NCBI RefSeq assembly: GCF_003590645.1
Contig: NZ_CP031834.1
Coordinates: 3,286,501 to 3,350,500 of the forward strand
DNA from: Mesorhizobium sp. DCY119
GTDB lineage: Bacteria > Pseudomonadota > Alphaproteobacteria > Rhizobiales > Rhizobiaceae
Length of the DNA: 64,000 nucleotides
Direction of reading: 5' to 3'
The notes under the pieces were generated by a model. The model was given only the letters and a program-made list of their open reading frames with translations. It did not search any database and was not told the origin of the DNA. Both the position numbers and the translations under genes were made by a program. This document shows, one piece after another, positions 46,891 to 57,823 of this stretch; position 1 is the first letter of the stretch; each line of letters starts with the position of its first letter.

Positions 46891-48666
46891 TCAGGCCGCG
46901 GCAGCAGCCTGCGAGACGTGGCTGAGGGCGCGCACGTCCTCGTCGGTCAGCAGGCCGCCGGCGCGAAGCAGGCTGGCGAAGCGGCCGTTGGTGGCCGACA
47001 GTTCGGCAAAGCCACCCATTTCCACGATCCGGCCCTTGTCCATGAAGAGGACGAGGTCGGCATCGCGAACCGTCGTAAGGCGGTGCGCGATGATGAAGGT
47101 GGTGCGGCCCTGACGAACGCCGTCGATGGCTTCCTTGACCCGCGATTCCGTCTCGACATCGAGCGCGCTGGTCGCCTCGTCGAGCACCAGGATCGGCGCG
47201 TTCTTGAGGATGGCGCGGGCAATCGCGATACGCTGGCGTTCACCGCCGGAGAGCTGGCCGCCACGCTCACCAACCTTGGTGTCGTAGCCTTCGCTCTTCG
47301 ACAGGATGAAATCCTGCGCGGCAGCGGCTTCGGCTGCGGCATGAACCTCGGCGTAGGTCGCTTCCTCGCGGCCGATGCGGATGTTCTCCTCGATCGACCG
47401 GTTGAACAGGCCGGCATCCTGGAACACCGTCGCGATCGACTGACGCAGCGACTTCTTGGTGACAGTCTTGACGTCGATACCGTCGATCAGGATGCGGCCT
47501 TCCTGCGGCGTGTGAACACGCTGGAGCATATTGATCAGCGTGGTCTTGCCAGCACCCGTCGGGCCGACGATGGCAACAGTCTGACCGGCCTGGACCTCAA
47601 AGGAAACGTCCTGCAGGCCCTGCCCCGAATTCGGGAACTCGAAGCTGACATCCTCGAAGCGGATGTGGCCGGTGATGTTGTTCATGTCGCGCAGGCCTTC
47701 CGGCTCCTTGCGGTCAGCCACGGAGTCTTCCAGTTCATAGAAGGCTTCCAGCTTGGCGCGGGAGTCGAAGATCTGGTTGGCGAACTGCGAGATCTGGTCG
47801 AGACGGCTGATCAGCAGCGTTGCAAAGCCGATGAAGGCAACGATGTCGCCGATGCGCAGCTCGCCGCGGGAAACCAGCAAGGCACCGATCATCAGCACGA
47901 CCATCATCGAGATCGTCGAGGCAAGGCGGTTGAGCGCGCTTGCAAGCGCCCACCAGTCGAGCACCGGATACTGTGCCTGGATCAGATCGCCGACATGCTT
48001 GCGCAGCCGCTGGGCTTCCTCGTTGAAGCGATTGTAGCTCTGCAGCACGGCAACGTTGTTGACCGAGTCCGTCACATGCGAGAACACCTCGTGATAGTGA
48101 CGTTCCACCTTGGCCTGCCCGTCCTTGGTCTTGTGCATGACGACGCGGCCGATGATGAGGTATAGCGTACCGAGCACCAGCAGCACCAGCGACATGCGCA
48201 GGTCAAGCGAAACGGCGGTGGGGATCAGCAGCAGCAGCGCCACGGCTGTGGTCAGGTGCGTGCGCATGAATTCAAGCCAGAGGCTGAACAGCGTTTCTAC
48301 CGCACGAAGCATCGTGTGCAGGGCGTTGGACGTACCCCGCACCTGATGCCACGACAGCGGCATGGTGATGACGCGTTCGAAGGACTCGCAAAGCACTCCG
48401 GCACGGCGGGCATGCGCCAGCCGGTCAGCGCCACGAGCGACGAGCACATAGGCGAGAATGTTGAATGCCCCGAGCCCGGCCCAGAGCATCAGCGTTGAGA
48501 AAACCTCGCGCTTGTCGGAGATGGCATCGATGACACGGCCGAACATGATTGGTTCGGCAATGGTTACGATGGCCAGGACGACATTGGCCGCGCAGATGAA
48601 AAATACACGCTTTTTTTCGGTAGAAAGATACCGAAGTGCGCGAAAGTAGATTTCAAGCAATGACAC
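46891..48666 (-). CDS. ndvA: Cyclic beta-1,2-glucan exporter NdvA/ChvA (ABC transporter)
   Basis: I place the start at GTG 48666 (VSLLEIYFRALRYLS), preceded by a GGAG site, because it matches the N-terminus of known NdvA proteins; an upstream ATG at 48744 would add 26 unlikely residues. The product has 591 residues. Six membrane helices come first (VFFICAANVVLAIVTIAEPI and others), then an ABC ATPase with Walker A VGPTGAGKTTL, signature QLSGGERQRIAIARAIL and Walker B LVLDEATSALD. It exports cyclic glucan to the periplasm, where it acts in osmoadaptation and host interaction. ndvB lies directly upstream. Confidence 0.93.
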   Translation of the reverse strand: MSLLEIYFRALRYLSTEKKRVFFICAANVVLAIVTIAEPIMFGRVIDAISDKREVFSTLMLWAGLGAFNILAYVLVARGADRLAHARRAGVLCESFERVITMPLSWHQVRGTSNALHTMLRAVETLFSLWLEFMRTHLTTAVALLLLIPTAVSLDLRMSLVLLVLGTLYLIIGRVVMHKTKDGQAKVERHYHEVFSHVTDSVNNVAVLQSYNRFNEEAQRLRKHVGDLIQAQYPVLDWWALASALNRLASTISMMVVLMIGALLVSRGELRIGDIVAFIGFATLLISRLDQISQFANQIFDSRAKLEAFYELEDSVADRKEPEGLRDMNNITGHIRFEDVSFEFPNSGQGLQDVSFEVQAGQTVAIVGPTGAGKTTLINMLQRVHTPQEGRILIDGIDVKTVTKKSLRQSIATVFQDAGLFNRSIEENIRIGREEATYAEVHAAAEAAAAQDFILSKSEGYDTKVGERGGQLSGGERQRIAIARAILKNAPILVLDEATSALDVETESRVKEAIDGVRQGRTTFIIAHRLTTVRDADLVLFMDKGRIVEMGGFAELSATNGRFASLLRAGGLLTDEDVRALSHVSQAAAAA

Positions 48667-48910
48667 GAAACTCACTCCGTGAGAACAAAAACCGTGCAGC
48701 GCTCCATTGCTCGTCCCAACATTGTCTGCTGCACCGCAAGACAATGTTCACATACAGCCTCAGTTCCGTTTTTTCGAAACAACATCGGGCAACGCCCCGT
48801 AATCTGCCGTGATCGCCTAAGGAATTGAGTTTTAATGAAAAATGGCACCGTTGCGGCAAAATCATGGCAGATGATTTAACCTTGGTTCCGACCTGGAAAT
48901 ATTCTTTTCT

Positions 48911-51900
48911 TCAGGACGGAATCCGAACAGTCACCTCATTTTCGCCAGTCGTTCGCAACTCGAACGAGGCACCTTTCGATCGCTTTCCATTGACGTCGAC
49001 CGTCACCGCTTTCACGGCTTTGTCGCGCGTCACACGGATGCGATAATTACAGCCCCCAATATGAACGGTAGCTGAATAACCATCCCATTCACTCGGCAAA
49101 ACAGGATCAATCGTAAGGTGCGAGCCACGTTTGCGGATTCCGAGGATGTTTTCCACCGCCGCGCGGTATAGCCAGCCCGCCGACCCGGTGTACCAGGTCC
49201 AGCCGCCACGGCCGCCTTTCTCGCCTTCCGAATAGACATCGGCGGCGACCACATAGGGCTCGACGCGGTAGCGTTCGGCGCCATCCTCATCCTGCGCGTG
49301 GTTGACCGGATTGAGCATGCTGAAGCAGCGCCAGGCGTCGTCTGCCCGCCTCATTTCGGTCAGTGCGATGACAAACCAGGTGGCGGCATGGGTATATTGG
49401 CCGCCATTTTCGCGCACGCCCGGCGGATAACTTTTTATGTAACCGGGATTCTTTTCGGTTTTCGAGAAGGGCGGGGTGAAGAGTTTGACGATCTGGAGCT
49501 CGTCGTCGACCAGTTGCTTGATCGCCGAGTCCATGGCCGTCTTCGACCGCACGGGGTCGCCTTCGCCCGAAAGCACGCTCCAGGACTGGGCGATCGAATC
49601 GATCTGGCATTCCTCGGAACTGCGCGAACCGAGCGGAGAGCCGTCGTCAAACGAGCCGCGGCGATACCACTCGCCGTCCCAGCCAGCCGTCTCCAGCGCC
49701 TGCTTCAGGCTGCGGGCGTGCTTTTCCCACTTGTTGGCGCGCTTGGTGTCGCCCTGCTCGCGGGCGATCGGCGCAAAATCGCCAATCGTCTTCAGGAGGA
49801 ACCAGCCGAGCCACACACTCTCGCCCCTGCCCTCCTCGCCGACACGGTTCATGCCGTCGTTCCAGTCGCCGCCCAGGATCAACGGCAGGCCGTCGGCTCC
49901 GGTGCGCTGGATAGCTAGATCGAGCGCGCGGGCGCAGTGCTCATAAAGCGTAGCCGATTTCTTCGACTTCTCGGGCGTGAAGAACGCATCATGTTCGCCA
50001 TCGTGCAAGGCCGGCCCTTCGATGAAGGGAATGCTCTCCTTGAGGATGGATGCGTTGCCGGTGACATTGACATAATGCGCCGTCGCATAGCCCAGCCAGA
50101 CCACATCGTCGGAAATCCGGGTGCGGACGCCCGCATCCGTGCGCGGCAGCCACCAATGCTGGACGTCGCCTTCCACGAACTGCCGGCGCGCGGCATTCAG
50201 GATCTGGTCATATGCCAGCTGCGGATCGTGCATCAGCAGCGCCAGCGTGTCCTGCAGCTGGTCGCGGAAGCCGAATGCACCGCTTGCCTGGTAGAATGCA
50301 GAGCGTGCGCGGATACGGCAGGCGACGCTCTGGTAAGGCAGCCAGTGGTTGACCATGGCGTTCAGCGCCGCGTCGGGCGTCTCGACCTGGATGGTGTCGA
50401 GGAAGCCGCGCCATTCCTTGTCGTTCTCGGCCAACCGCTTGTCGAAATCGCGCTTGCGATGCTTGGCGACGAAGGTGCTGGCCTCTTCCGGCGAACCGGC
50501 ATCGCCGAGCAGGAAGAGGATGGTGACCTCGCCGCCCGCAGGTATTTCGATGTCACGCGCGATCGCCGCACACGGATCCGTGCCAGCTTCGACCTTGCCG
50601 GACAGCGCCAGCCCGCCAGTCACGACATGCGGCGCCTCGGCGGTGCCGTTCCTGCCGATGAACTCGCTGCGATCGGTCGTCACCGATTGCGCGTCGCCGT
50701 CACTCGCCAGGAAGGCGACACGGTCGCCGAAGTCCAGGCTGTAGGCGTTCTTCGCCAGAAGCGCGCCAGTCGCCGCATCCTGCGATGGTACGATCGTCGG
50801 GGCGGATTTCGCGCGATTGGTGCCGAGCACCCACTCGGCATAGGCATAGATGCGCAGCCGGGCCGGCACCGCACCGGAGTTGCGGAGGCGCAGCCGCGAA
50901 ATCTTGACCGGGTCCGCCGGATCGACGATCTGCGTGACTTCGGCGAAAAGCGAGCCGCGGGTCGCGCTGAAAACTGAGAAGCCCTGCCCGTGGCGGGCCT
51001 CGTAGACGATCGACGGATCGCGCAGCACGCCGGCAAAGGGCGAGAACGCCTTGCCGCTGGCAAGGTCGTGGATGTAAATCGCCTCGCCGGGACGGTTGCT
51101 GACCGGGTCGTTGGACCAGGGCGTGAGCTGGAAGTCGCGACTGTTGCGGCTCCAGGTGAAGGATGCGCCTTCGGCTGAAGTGTGGAAGCCGAACGACGCG
51201 TTGGAAATGACGTTGATCCACGGCTGCGGTGTCGACTTCTGACCGCCCAACCGCACGACATAGTCGCGGCCGTCACGGTCGAAACCGCCAAAGCCGTTCC
51301 ACAGAGCGAGGCCCTTGCCGTCAGCAACGACAGGCTTGCGCGACGGTGCCGTCGACTGTGCTTCTGCGGAAGCGTCGGTCAGAGCCAGAGCTTCTGTTGC
51401 CATCAGCGCATCGCGCGCCTGCAATGCGGCGGCTTCCGCCCGCTCGATCTGGTCGAAGATAGTGCCGTTGCGGGTGTGAAGCGCCACGCGCGCCGAAGCC
51501 AGCAGCGTCTTGTAGGACGTCTCGTCCATGAGATCGCGGCGCACCGCAAAGATATGCTGGCGCGGCCCGAGTTCCTTGCCGCGCATGCGGCTGTTGTCGC
51601 AGAGCCATTCGATCGACTGCTGCAGGTCCTGCACGTAGGAAGACGCCTGTTCGTTGACGATCACCAGATCGGCGACGAGACCGCGCGTGCGCATATATTC
51701 CTGGAAGCGCAGCGCCTGCGCGACGATTTCCAAATCGGCGACATCGCCGATCCTGACTGCGAAGATCGGGTAGTCACCCGAAATCGCCATCGGCCACAGG
51801 GCCGACTGACGCCCGAGGCCCGAGGCTACGGTTTCGGCCGGCACGCGCAGGAAGGGATCGGGATAGAGCAGATAGCGGGCAAGCTTCTGGACATTGGCAG

Positions 51901-54900
51901 CGTCGGCGAGGCTGAGGCCGAGATGGCGCGTCTGCACCTGCGAGCGCGTCCATGCCAGCATGGCCTGGCGCGAAAAGCTCTCGGCGTGATCGAGCCGGGT
52001 CATCGTGCCGTCGATCTCTTCGCGATTGGCGCCGACGATGGTCCAGAAGGTGAGCGAGACCTTCTTGTTGGCCGGCACGCGCACGCGGCGGCGCAGGGCC
52101 ATGACAGGATCAAGCACGAAGCCGGAATGCCCGCCAAGCTTTGCGCCGGGATCGAAGGCAGCGGCATCGGCGATGCTGCGCCCACGGCCGATGAAGGCGC
52201 GGCGGTCGGTTTCGGCTTCCGTGTCGCGGGTCAGGCCCGAAGCATCGGTGATGAAATGCGCCGCCGCGATATCGGGCTCGCTGGCCTCGCGCTTGCGCCG
52301 CGTGGCGAAGATGGCGCTGTTGTTATCCGATATTTCGGTCTCGACGAACATCTTCGAGAATACGGGATGCGCGCTGTCGTTGGCTTCGGGCGCTAGCACC
52401 CATTCGGCATACGACGTGACTTCGATGTGGCGGTCGACATTGCCGTCATTGGCAATCGTTATGCGCCGGCCATCGCCATTGCCTTCGGAGACGACGATGC
52501 ATTCGACCTCGGAGCGCAGCGTGCCGACCGACTTTATGAAGGTCGCCTTGTCGTCGCAGAAAAGCGTCTGGGCGTGCTCGGATTCGGCGCGTTTCGGCTC
52601 CGTCGTCGCCGACCACCACTCCCCCGTATCGATGTCGCGAAGGAAGAGATAGGTGCCGAACCGGTCCTCGGTCGGGTCGGCCTGCCATCTGGTGATGGCG
52701 AGATCGTTCCAGCGGCTGTAGCCCGAGCCGGTCGCCGTCACCATTACCGAATAGCGGCCATTGGACATGAGATTGGTCGAACGCAGTGCACGCGCAGGCT
52801 CGATCACCAGCCGCGTGTCGGCGCTGTGCTCGACCGTTTCGGCCTTGCCGCGCTCGTCGGCCTCGGTGCGCACCGTGGTCACCGGGATGTCGCGCGGTGC
52901 CTTTTCCTGGAGCAGCAGTTCGGCAGCCTCGATCACCGGATCGCTGTGGAAGCGGTCACGCATGCGGCCTTCGAAAATGGCGTTGGCGACCGACACGATC
53001 GACATGCCCTGATGGTGGGCCATGTAGTTGTAGACGACGGCATGGTCGGTGCCTTCCGGCACGCGCTGCGGCGTGAAGTCGACGGCATCGTAATAGCCGT
53101 AACGGCCAAGCGCGCCGATCTTGCGCAGGCGCTCGAGGTTCTGCACCGCCTCATGCGGCATGAACTGTGCGGCCAGCACCGTTGCGTAGGGCGCGATCAC
53201 CGTGTTGTGCGACAGACCGCGCTTGAGGCCAAGGCCGGGCACGCCGAAATTGGTGTACTGATAGGTCATCTCGCGGTCGCGGCCATTGTAGGCGGCTTCC
53301 GAAATGCCCCACGGAATGTGCTTCGAGCGGCCATATTGCATCTGGCGGCGGATCACCAGCTTGCTGGTCTGGTTGAGAAGGCCGCCCTGCGGCTCCTTCA
53401 TCACCAGCGGCGGCATCAGATACTCGAACATCGAGCCCGACCAGGAGATCAGGGCCCCCTTGAAGCCGATCTCGACCAGCGGCCGGCCAAGCCGGAACCA
53501 ATGCTCGGTCGGGATATCGCCCTTGGCGATGGCGAACAGGCTGGTCAGGCGAGCTTCCGATGCGAGAAGGTCGTAGCAGCTTTCGTCGAGCTGATGTTCC
53601 TCGACTCGGTAGCCGATCGACAGCAGCTTGCGGTCCTTGCGGAGCAGGAAGGAAAAATCCATCTCGAAGGCAAAGCGGCGCGCACGTTCCTGAAGGTTCT
53701 TCAGCTTGGCGCGCAGGGCCTCGATCGACTTCTCGTCGCTGTGAGCGTCGTGGACATGCGCCTCGCATGCAGCTTCCAGCTTGGCCGCCCATTCGGTCAA
53801 CACTTCGCTTTTCGAAGAGCCGACTTCCGTATGGATGGCGCTTGCCAGCTTGCGGAATTCGCCGGACAGCACTGCCAGGTTGATGGTGCGGATCGACGCC
53901 ATTTCTGGCTGCTGCTTGATCGTCTCGACCGCGCGGCGCATGCCGTCGATGCGGTCGCGCAGCCGCTGGCGCAGCGGCCGCAGCTGGCGGCGATCGTCTG
54001 GCAGTTCATCGAGGCTCTCGTCGAGAACCGCGACCGCGTCGAGCAGGCCGTCGAAATCGCCCTGAAGGTGCACGGAAGGCGCTTCCGCCCATTCGGCGCA
54101 GGCGGCAGCGACGGCGACCAGATGGCCGGCGAGATTGCCGCTGTCGACGCTCGATACGTAGAGCGGATAAAGCGGACGCAGCGTCGTGGTGTCGTACCAG
54201 TTGAAGAGATGGCCCTGGTAACGGCCCATGCGCTCGATGGTGCTCATCGTCTGGTCGATGCGCTCGGCGGCATCGGCAAGGCTGATCCAGCCGAAATCGC
54301 GCGCTGAAACCACCGACAGGAGATAGACGCCGATATTGGTCGGCGACGTCCGGTTGGCGACGACGGGATGCGGCGTTTCCTGGAAATTGTCAGGCGGCAG
54401 CATGTTGTTGTCGGCATTCACATAGGTTTCGAAATAAGCCCATGTGCGCCGCGCGACGATGCGCAGCCGGTCGACATCGTGCCTGGAAATGCGAAGCCTG
54501 TCCTCGGTTTCGGCCGAACGGCTGATAAGCCAGGCGAAAGCCGGCGAGCCGGCCCAGAAGATTGCGAAGAAGAAGGCGACGAAGCTGCCGGTCGAATCCG
54601 CGGCCACCGGAATGGCCAGGCCGGCAATGGCGATGACTACCGCGCCACGCATCATCCTGTAATAAGACAGGAGATCGTTGCCGCCGGTCTTGTGCGCTTG
54701 CGAGGCCGTGCGCCATTCGAGCAGGTTTTGCCGGCTGACGAACAGCCGGTAAAGCGTGCGAACGATCGCATCGCCCATCATCCAGGCGCTATGGGCCATC
54801 AACACCACGCGCAGCGCCACCATGGCAGTGCCGAAGGCGACGTCGCGGGAAATCGCGCTGAAATGGCCGCGCGCGGTCGCATCGCGGCTCTTCGGCATCA

Positions 54901-57466
54901 GCGAGTTTACGATGTCGAAGGTCGGTGCCATGAACAGGCTGAGAATGAGCAGGGCCTGCCATTGAGCAGCCTGTGTGAAGGGCAGCAGCGTCCAGCCGCC
55001 GATCGACGACATGACCCAGAAGATCGGCGTCAGCGTGCGGCGCAGATTGTCGACCATCTTCCAGCGGGAAAGCGCGGGCACACCCGACTTCGGATCGAAG
55101 ATGAAGCCAAGAAGCTGCCAGTCGCCCCGCGCCCAGCGATGCTGGCGCGAAGCATCGACCGAGTAGCGCGTCGGATAGTCCTCGACTACCTCGACGTCGG
55201 TAACCAGCGCGGAACGTGTCAGCGCGCCTTCGAGCAGATCGTGGCTGAGGATGGAATTCTCAGCGATACGCTCCCTCAGTGCCGCTTCCATCGCGTCGAT
55301 ATGGTACAGGCCCTTGCCCGTGAAGGTGCCATCGCCGAATACGTCCTGATAGAGGTCCGACACGGCAAAAACGTAAGGATCCAGGCCGCGATTGGCCGAG
55401 AATACGCGCTGGAAGAACGACGCCTCGTCGCCGCTGGTCAGCGACGGCGTCACGCGCGGCTGCAGGATCGCGTAGCCGGCGGTGATAAGACGATGGTCGG
55501 CATCGAATTCCGGCCGGTTCAGCGGGTGGCAAAGCTTGCCGACCAGACGCTTCACCGCATCGCGGGTCATCTTGGTGTCGGCATCGAGCGTCATGACATG
55601 GACGACGCCTTCCGGCAGCGGAGCGTCCGGCGGCAGGAACGTTGTGTCACCATCGCCGCGCAGCAGGAGGTTCAATTCGTGCAGCTTGCCGCGCTTGCGC
55701 TCCCAGCCCATCCACGTCTTTTGCGACGGGTTGTAGAGCCGGCGCCGATGCAAAAGATGAAACAGCGGCGCGCCTTCGACGGGATAGCGCTGGTTGAGCT
55801 TGGTGATCTCGGCGCGAGCATAATTGAGGATTTCGAGATCGCCGGAGGTCTGCTCGCTTTCGCTGTCGGGCCAATCCGACAAAAGCGCGTAATGTATCTC
55901 GCCTTCCATGTTGGCCAGGTGATGCACTTCGAGCTGTCGAATGTTTTCCTCGACATCGTCGCGCGACCCGATGAGGGATGGCACAACCACCAGCGTGCGC
56001 GCCTCGGCCGGCACGCCCTCCTTGAATTCGTAGCCGACCAGCCGCGTCGGCTTCAGGAACAGCAGAACGATGGTGTTGAAGAACGCCATCGCGCCTTCGC
56101 TCGCCGGCACGCAGAACAGGACCAGCATCAGGATGATCGCAGGGGTCGAAAGGCCGATCCCCGCCAGCGCAAAGCCCGACATCGTCAGAAGCAGGACGGT
56201 CAGCGCGAAAACCGGCACGACGATGCCCGCCCAGCCGGTGCTCTTGAAAGCACGCAGAAGCCTCAGGCCGAAGTCCGGCCTGAAGCCGATTTCCTTCTCC
56301 AGTTCGAGCCGCCGCGGGCCGACAAGGAAAAATCCGACATCGTTGCAGTTGGCAGCCTTGGGATCGCCCGGCTCGCCGGCCTGCTCGGCCATGTCGATCG
56401 CCTTTTCGGCGACGTCATACTCGCTGCGCTTGGAACGCCGCGCCAGATCCTCGATTGCCTGGCGATACTGGTCGCGCGACTGGAAATCGAGTTCGCCGAA
56501 ATTGCTGCGCTCGCGCAGCAGCCCGTCGACCGGGCTGACCGACTCGAACCAAATCGTCCAGTCGACATCGTTGAGCAGCCGCAGGCCCTTGATGATGTTG
56601 CCGGTGGTGACGTTGCCGCTCGACAACGTCTGGTGTTCCTTGATGATGATTTCTTCGGCGTCGGAGCCGGATTTTTCGAGCTGGTCCTCGAGCCAGACAA
56701 GCGCCCTGCCCGAATTCTGCGAACCATCGCGCAGGCGGTGGAGAAGCTGCGTGGCGAAGGTGGTGTCGCGAGCGTGCTCGGTGTAGCTCGACAGGATCGT
56801 CTTGCGATCGTCGCCATCGACGAAAGCGAGCACCCGGTCGGCGACGTCGTTTGCGATCTGGCGCATCTCGTGCGCCCTGTTCACGCGCACGGCAAGCCGG
56901 CGCAAATTCTCGATTAGCACAAAGCGCAGCAGCGAGGGCAGCGCCCATAATTCGCCGATATGCATCGGCTCGACCGACTGATAGCCGTCGACGAGCGCCT
57001 TGAACATGTCGGCCAGAACGGTGCTGTCGGAATGCGCGACATAGACCCACGCCAGCACGAGCGCGCGCGGCACGACCACGCCGTTGGAAAGCGTCATCGT
57101 CGGCAGTTCGCGGTAGAAGCGGCGCGGCAGGTCTCGCTTGATCTGGAAGATCGTTTCCTCGACCAGATAATTGTTGTCGAGAAGCCACTGGCCGGCCGGC
57201 GTTATGGCGTCGCCCTTGGCCTGCGCTGCATTGGTGGCGCGGTAAACGGCGAGAATCTTCTCGGCGTTCTCGCGGTTGCGGGCCTGGAAGTCGAAAGGCT
57301 TGAGACCGTAGAAGTCGGTCACTTCATTTCGGGCGAGGCTTTCGCCCAATGCCCTCAGGCGGTCTTCTGGAAGGTAGTTCGAACGTATGGGTTGCTCGGC
57401 AACCGCCGGAAAAATTGCAACTGTCTTTTCCTCCAACGCGGCAGGATCAGTCTGAACGTTCATCAA
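48911..57466 (-). CDS. ndvB: Cyclic beta-1,2-glucan synthase NdvB/ChvB
   Basis: The 2851-residue giant membrane enzyme has the expected family length. A glycosyltransferase domain carries the acidic motif VMTLDADTKMTRDAVKRLVG (about residue 620) and QHRWARGDW (about 780), flanked by membrane helices (about 415-510 and 820-1010). Two large glycan-handling modules follow. The C-terminal one is a GH94-type phosphorylase domain with LILGGDWNDGMNRVGEEG (about residue 2525) that controls glucan length. It makes cyclic beta-1,2-glucan from UDP-glucose. It starts MMN, so 57463 is an alternative start. ndvA follows after 244 bp. Confidence 0.96.
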   Translation of the reverse strand: MMNVQTDPAALEEKTVAIFPAVAEQPIRSNYLPEDRLRALGESLARNEVTDFYGLKPFDFQARNRENAEKILAVYRATNAAQAKGDAITPAGQWLLDNNYLVEETIFQIKRDLPRRFYRELPTMTLSNGVVVPRALVLAWVYVAHSDSTVLADMFKALVDGYQSVEPMHIGELWALPSLLRFVLIENLRRLAVRVNRAHEMRQIANDVADRVLAFVDGDDRKTILSSYTEHARDTTFATQLLHRLRDGSQNSGRALVWLEDQLEKSGSDAEEIIIKEHQTLSSGNVTTGNIIKGLRLLNDVDWTIWFESVSPVDGLLRERSNFGELDFQSRDQYRQAIEDLARRSKRSEYDVAEKAIDMAEQAGEPGDPKAANCNDVGFFLVGPRRLELEKEIGFRPDFGLRLLRAFKSTGWAGIVVPVFALTVLLLTMSGFALAGIGLSTPAIILMLVLFCVPASEGAMAFFNTIVLLFLKPTRLVGYEFKEGVPAEARTLVVVPSLIGSRDDVEENIRQLEVHHLANMEGEIHYALLSDWPDSESEQTSGDLEILNYARAEITKLNQRYPVEGAPLFHLLHRRRLYNPSQKTWMGWERKRGKLHELNLLLRGDGDTTFLPPDAPLPEGVVHVMTLDADTKMTRDAVKRLVGKLCHPLNRPEFDADHRLITAGYAILQPRVTPSLTSGDEASFFQRVFSANRGLDPYVFAVSDLYQDVFGDGTFTGKGLYHIDAMEAALRERIAENSILSHDLLEGALTRSALVTDVEVVEDYPTRYSVDASRQHRWARGDWQLLGFIFDPKSGVPALSRWKMVDNLRRTLTPIFWVMSSIGGWTLLPFTQAAQWQALLILSLFMAPTFDIVNSLMPKSRDATARGHFSAISRDVAFGTAMVALRVVLMAHSAWMMGDAIVRTLYRLFVSRQNLLEWRTASQAHKTGGNDLLSYYRMMRGAVVIAIAGLAIPVAADSTGSFVAFFFAIFWAGSPAFAWLISRSAETEDRLRISRHDVDRLRIVARRTWAYFETYVNADNNMLPPDNFQETPHPVVANRTSPTNIGVYLLSVVSARDFGWISLADAAERIDQTMSTIERMGRYQGHLFNWYDTTTLRPLYPLYVSSVDSGNLAGHLVAVAAACAEWAEAPSVHLQGDFDGLLDAVAVLDESLDELPDDRRQLRPLRQRLRDRIDGMRRAVETIKQQPEMASIRTINLAVLSGEFRKLASAIHTEVGSSKSEVLTEWAAKLEAACEAHVHDAHSDEKSIEALRAKLKNLQERARRFAFEMDFSFLLRKDRKLLSIGYRVEEHQLDESCYDLLASEARLTSLFAIAKGDIPTEHWFRLGRPLVEIGFKGALISWSGSMFEYLMPPLVMKEPQGGLLNQTSKLVIRRQMQYGRSKHIPWGISEAAYNGRDREMTYQYTNFGVPGLGLKRGLSHNTVIAPYATVLAAQFMPHEAVQNLERLRKIGALGRYGYYDAVDFTPQRVPEGTDHAVVYNYMAHHQGMSIVSVANAIFEGRMRDRFHSDPVIEAAELLLQEKAPRDIPVTTVRTEADERGKAETVEHSADTRLVIEPARALRSTNLMSNGRYSVMVTATGSGYSRWNDLAITRWQADPTEDRFGTYLFLRDIDTGEWWSATTEPKRAESEHAQTLFCDDKATFIKSVGTLRSEVECIVVSEGNGDGRRITIANDGNVDRHIEVTSYAEWVLAPEANDSAHPVFSKMFVETEISDNNSAIFATRRKREASEPDIAAAHFITDASGLTRDTEAETDRRAFIGRGRSIADAAAFDPGAKLGGHSGFVLDPVMALRRRVRVPANKKVSLTFWTIVGANREEIDGTMTRLDHAESFSRQAMLAWTRSQVQTRHLGLSLADAANVQKLARYLLYPDPFLRVPAETVASGLGRQSALWPMAISGDYPIFAVRIGDVADLEIVAQALRFQEYMRTRGLVADLVIVNEQASSYVQDLQQSIEWLCDNSRMRGKELGPRQHIFAVRRDLMDETSYKTLLASARVALHTRNGTIFDQIERAEAAALQARDALMATEALALTDASAEAQSTAPSRKPVVADGKGLALWNGFGGFDRDGRDYVVRLGGQKSTPQPWINVISNASFGFHTSAEGASFTWSRNSRDFQLTPWSNDPVSNRPGEAIYIHDLASGKAFSPFAGVLRDPSIVYEARHGQGFSVFSATRGSLFAEVTQIVDPADPVKISRLRLRNSGAVPARLRIYAYAEWVLGTNRAKSAPTIVPSQDAATGALLAKNAYSLDFGDRVAFLASDGDAQSVTTDRSEFIGRNGTAEAPHVVTGGLALSGKVEAGTDPCAAIARDIEIPAGGEVTILFLLGDAGSPEEASTFVAKHRKRDFDKRLAENDKEWRGFLDTIQVETPDAALNAMVNHWLPYQSVACRIRARSAFYQASGAFGFRDQLQDTLALLMHDPQLAYDQILNAARRQFVEGDVQHWWLPRTDAGVRTRISDDVVWLGYATAHYVNVTGNASILKESIPFIEGPALHDGEHDAFFTPEKSKKSATLYEHCARALDLAIQRTGADGLPLILGGDWNDGMNRVGEEGRGESVWLGWFLLKTIGDFAPIAREQGDTKRANKWEKHARSLKQALETAGWDGEWYRRGSFDDGSPLGSRSSEECQIDSIAQSWSVLSGEGDPVRSKTAMDSAIKQLVDDELQIVKLFTPPFSKTEKNPGYIKSYPPGVRENGGQYTHAATWFVIALTEMRRADDAWRCFSMLNPVNHAQDEDGAERYRVEPYVVAADVYSEGEKGGRGGWTWYTGSAGWLYRAAVENILGIRKRGSHLTIDPVLPSEWDGYSATVHIGGCNYRIRVTRDKAVKAVTVDVNGKRSKGASFELRTTGENEVTVRIPS

Positions 57467-57823
57467 TATTAAATCCGCTCAACAAAAAGGGTGCCGCGTC
57501 TCGCAACGCAGCCATTATATGGCCAGAACCATTCGGAATACGATTGGTTGCATCACACGTCGGCTAAAATATTATTTTGCCTTGCAATATGGGCCTTCGT
57601 GGAAATGTGTCGGACATTTCCCTGTCAAAAAAATGTCAATTGGATCAACCGATAATGACAGGATGCGAATCCTGGCTTTTTTGCGGTTCGCGGTCCGCAA
57701 TTGAGCACGCTCATGAACCCAGTCCAGGACGCGATGCCGCTCGGCGGACGCCGTAATTCGGCAAAGAGGTTTCAGGCACGTCTCACGCTACCGCAGCGGC
57801 GCGAGACGTGCCTGTCAGCCTGA
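57467..57823. promoter_or_regulatory. ndvB promoter region / gap to ridA (357 bp)
   Basis: The sequence is AT-rich at 57510-57660, where the ndvB promoter (minus strand) should lie. Inside it, 57601-57621 is a dyad, GGAAATGT-GTCGG-ACATTTCC, with 8-bp perfect arms, about 135 bp upstream of the ndvB start, which could be a regulator site. No gene was recognised. Confidence 0.4.
57774..57813 (-). terminator. Hairpin after ridA
   Basis: AGGCACGTCTC (57774-57784) and GAGACGTGCCT (57803-57813) are perfect 11-bp inverted arms with an 18-nt loop, 10 bp after the ridA stop on the minus strand. There is no strong T-run. Confidence 0.55.

Noticed and set aside
54368-56917. 849-codon plus-strand open frame
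   Set aside because: It is antisense to ndvB, with the typical shadow composition.
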